Below are positions 31,534 to 33,300 of a stretch of 33,300 bases of DNA, piece by piece. The position numbers and the translations under genes are program-made. Within the stretch, counting starts at the first letter, position 1. Each line of letters starts with the position of its first letter. This stretch comes from JAMXLO01 sp046735215. GTDB lineage: Bacteria; Pseudomonadota; Alphaproteobacteria; Acetobacterales; Acetobacteraceae. The notes beneath the pieces were generated by a model. That model saw nothing but the letters and a program-made list of their open reading frames with translations, ran no database searches and was not told where the DNA came from. The stretch is from the NCBI GenBank assembly GCA_046735215.1, contig JBKPSV010000278.1, forward strand, positions 1 through 33,300, read 5' to 3'.

Positions 31534-32766
31534 ATGCGCCTGACGGACGAAGAACGCGCGATGCTGGCGGGCGAGGCGGGGCCTGCGCGGCAATGGGCGA
31601 TCGAACACCAGATTCGGGTCGGACGTTATCTTGGTGCGGGGGATTTCGTCGCCGTATCGCAGGCGCATATCATGGCCGATACCGAATCTCTGGGCGTGGC
31701 CGGAGTGGAGTGGTTGGAACGACTTGCTGCACTGCCGGAGCATCAGCGCCGGGTGCGCATCCCCACCATCACCGATCCGCGCGGCACTGACTTTGCTGCG
31801 GCAGCACGGCTGAAACAGCAGGAGTGGATGCTGGCGCTGGAACGACGCGCCATCGCTGCATTCGAAGCTCTCGGTGTGCTGATGACCGACACCTGCATCA
31901 ACTATCAGACGATCATGCCGGCGGTGCTCGGCGAGCACATGGCATATGGCGATACGGGCGTGGTTATCTACACGAACAGCGTTCTCGGCGCGCGTTCCAA
32001 CTTCGAAGGCGGTCCGTCCGCACTGGCCGCCGGCCTGACCGGGCGAACGCCGCGATATGGCTTTCACTTGCCGGAGAAGCGGCGAGCAACGCTCAAACTC
32101 CGCGTCGATTGCACACCGCGTGCACTGCATGAATGGGGCGCGCTCGGGGGCGTTGTCGGTCGCATCGCTGGAGACTATTGGCAGGTCCCGGCGCTCGTCG
32201 GCATCGATCGCGTGCCGACGTCGGACGAACTGAAGCACTTCGGCGCGGCGCTGGCGAGCTACGGGTCCGTTGCACTTTTCCATATGGCCGACGTGACGCC
32301 GGAAGCGGACCAAGCAGTCGATCCAGCCCTTGGGGTGACTACGACGATTACCGCGGGGGATCTCGTCGCGTTTCAATCTGCCTACCGTGCCGATCTCGAC
32401 AAGATCGATGTCGTTGTCTTCTCCTCACCACAGCTCAGCCTGATCGAGCTGCGCGAAGTCGCCGACCTGCTGCACGGGCATCGCGCGACGATTCCGCTGC
32501 TTGTGGTAACCAGTCCGCAGGTCAAACCGGACGCCGATCGTCTCGGCATCACCGCGCGCATCGAGGCTGCCGGCGGCCTCGTGCTGTCCGGCATGTGCTT
32601 TTACCAAAGCTATGCGCGCGAAATGGCAGAGGCGAATGGTTGGCAGACCTTGGTTACCCCGTCGGCCAAGCTGGTGAACATCCTGGGCGGCTACGGTTAT
32701 CGGCCGGCACTACTATCGATGCGGGAATGCATCGAGACTGCCTGCGCCGGGCGGATCGGCGGGTGA
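31534..32766 (+). CDS. Aconitase X catalytic (large) subunit
   Basis: A 410-residue AcnX large subunit (DUF521). 'AHIMADTESLGVAGVEWLE', 'TDTCINYQTIMPAVLGEHMA', 'YGDTGVVIYTNSVLGARSNF' and 'EGGPSALAAGLTGRTPRYG' are its signature blocks. Cys121 and Cys355 ('SGMCFYQS') are likely Fe-S ligands. Known bacterial AcnX enzymes dehydrate cis-3-hydroxy-L-proline; archaeal ones act on phosphomevalonate. The segment that normally reads GCPHxS appears as 'FSSPQLS' (296–302), losing a Cys and His, so activity or substrate may differ. It overlaps the small-subunit gene by four bases (GTGA). Confidence 0.9.
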   Translation: MRLTDEERAMLAGEAGPARQWAIEHQIRVGRYLGAGDFVAVSQAHIMADTESLGVAGVEWLERLAALPEHQRRVRIPTITDPRGTDFAAAARLKQQEWMLALERRAIAAFEALGVLMTDTCINYQTIMPAVLGEHMAYGDTGVVIYTNSVLGARSNFEGGPSALAAGLTGRTPRYGFHLPEKRRATLKLRVDCTPRALHEWGALGGVVGRIAGDYWQVPALVGIDRVPTSDELKHFGAALASYGSVALFHMADVTPEADQAVDPALGVTTTITAGDLVAFQSAYRADLDKIDVVVFSSPQLSLIELREVADLLHGHRATIPLLVVTSPQVKPDADRLGITARIEAAGGLVLSGMCFYQSYAREMAEANGWQTLVTPSAKLVNILGGYGYRPALLSMRECIETACAGRIGG

Positions 32767-33179
32767 CCCTGTTCCGCGCGGCGGCCGCGATGGGTCGGCG
32801 CATCCAGGGTCGCACGCTGGTGGCCAAGGATGGCTTCTCCGCGCGCTACGACCTCGACCGCGTGCGCGGCGTCTTCTCCCGCCCGGAGCATCGTCTGGCG
32901 GGACAATCCTATCTGGGCCGGATCCTGGTGCTGGATGCTGCGAAGGGTGGTGTCGCCACCGCCTGGATGCTGCACGAGATGGCGGCCCGTGGCGTGATGC
33001 CGATGGCGATGGTGTTGAACCGCGTCAACCCAATCATGGTGCAGGGGGCGACGCTGGCGAATTTCACCATGCTGTCGGGGTTCGACGTGGATATCACCGC
33101 CATGGTCCCGCACGGCGCATTGGTGGAGGTGGACCCCGAGGCCGATCCACCGTGTCTTCGCGTGCTGGCCCTGCCATGA
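32763..33179 (+). CDS. Aconitase X swivel (small) subunit
   Basis: A 138-residue DUF126 protein beginning at GTG 32763, inside the end of the large-subunit gene (GTGA overlap), so the two are translationally coupled. 'GRRIQGRTLVAKDGFSARYD', 'GVFSRPEHRLAGQSYLGRIL' and 'KGGVATAWMLHEMAARG' are the swivel-domain blocks that bring substrate residues to the Fe-S site of the large subunit. ATG 32790 is a less likely start. Separate subunits correspond to the two-gene (type II) form of bacterial AcnX. Confidence 0.9.
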   Translation: MTLFRAAAAMGRRIQGRTLVAKDGFSARYDLDRVRGVFSRPEHRLAGQSYLGRILVLDAAKGGVATAWMLHEMAARGVMPMAMVLNRVNPIMVQGATLANFTMLSGFDVDITAMVPHGALVEVDPEADPPCLRVLALP

Positions 33180-33300
33180 GCCGTCGCGCCTAGTGTCTCG
33201 TCGCGGAGATTTCTTGGCAGTTTAGCGGAGCCATGATTCTCTGTGCCTGACAGGAAGCAGGCAGCGAGACTGCGTGGCCCCAAGGCAGTTCGGATTGAAC
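33180..33300. other. Unassigned end of window
   Basis: These 121 bases follow the aconitase-X small subunit. A reverse-strand frame is open from the window edge to a TAG near 33190, but I recognise nothing in its translation, and no repeat or promoter stands out. Confidence 0.3.

Noticed and set aside
33180..33300. Insertion-sequence end or start of another gene at the window edge
   Set aside because: No terminal inverted repeat, transposase segment or start signal could be recognised in the 121 bases.
1..33300. CRISPR array, tRNA, rRNA, prophage or toxin–antitoxin genes
   Set aside because: No regularly spaced repeats, no cloverleaf-compatible RNA genes and no integrase, transposase, capsid or toxin–antitoxin-like proteins were found anywhere in the window.

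Overview
The window reads as a chromosomal segment of a GC-rich alphaproteobacterium, most likely of the Acetobacterales/Rhodospirillales. Reasons: the high GC content, the ileS–lspA–BamF-type (DUF3035) gene order, a GTP cyclohydrolase II with the long N-terminal domain common in alphaproteobacteria, a DUF4130–UdgX fusion, an endonuclease-type MutL, a plant-type (class II) DAHP synthase, and several alphaproteobacterial interspersed repeats. No phage, transposase, CRISPR array, tRNA or rRNA was recognised.

Layout. 1–9.9 kb: the 3' end of a cyclase-associated ATPase/TPR protein, a CPA2 cation/proton antiporter, a reverse-strand set (EamA transporter, PRC-barrel protein, MFS transporter), a reverse-strand pair (S9 peptidase then gamma-glutamyltransferase) and a uracil-DNA cross-linking UdgX fusion. 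9.9–12.7 kb: an OmpR-type response regulator with its terminator, divergent from ribA and an L,D-transpeptidase-fold gene. 12.7–18.1 kb: ileS, lspA, a BamF-type lipoprotein and an unrecognised 410-residue protein. 18.1–23 kb: topoisomerase IB, a second GGT-family enzyme and mutL. 23–23.9 kb: a regulatory-looking intergenic stretch with five DnaA-box-like 9-mers, a perfect FNR/FixK-type palindrome and two small genes. 23.9–28.5 kb: FAH-family enzyme, msrB, an enolase-superfamily sugar-acid dehydratase-like gene, and the class II DAHP synthase. 28.6–33.2 kb: PaaI-type thioesterase, DUF1028 protein, then a forward run of EamA transporter, alpha/beta hydrolase and the two aconitase-X subunits.

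The most striking signal is on the reverse strand upstream of the DAHP synthase. A 21-codon leader ORF with a Phe-Trp-Tyr-Arg-Trp-Tyr run is followed by a perfect 9-bp terminator hairpin. A segment in the last leader codons (GGCGGC) can pair with the terminator's 5' arm. This is the architecture of a ribosome-mediated transcription attenuator sensing aromatic amino acids, placed in front of the first enzyme of the shikimate pathway. A second small proline-rich ORF with a strong ribosome binding site sits between the attenuator and the enzyme gene.

Other second-look items are the DnaA-box cluster downstream of mutL, the FNR-type box in front of a 70-residue protein, a three-way-junction repeat whose last arm contains the lspA Shine-Dalgarno sequence, a strong hairpin in the ileS leader, and an aconitase-X large subunit in which the usual GCPH motif appears to read SSPQ.
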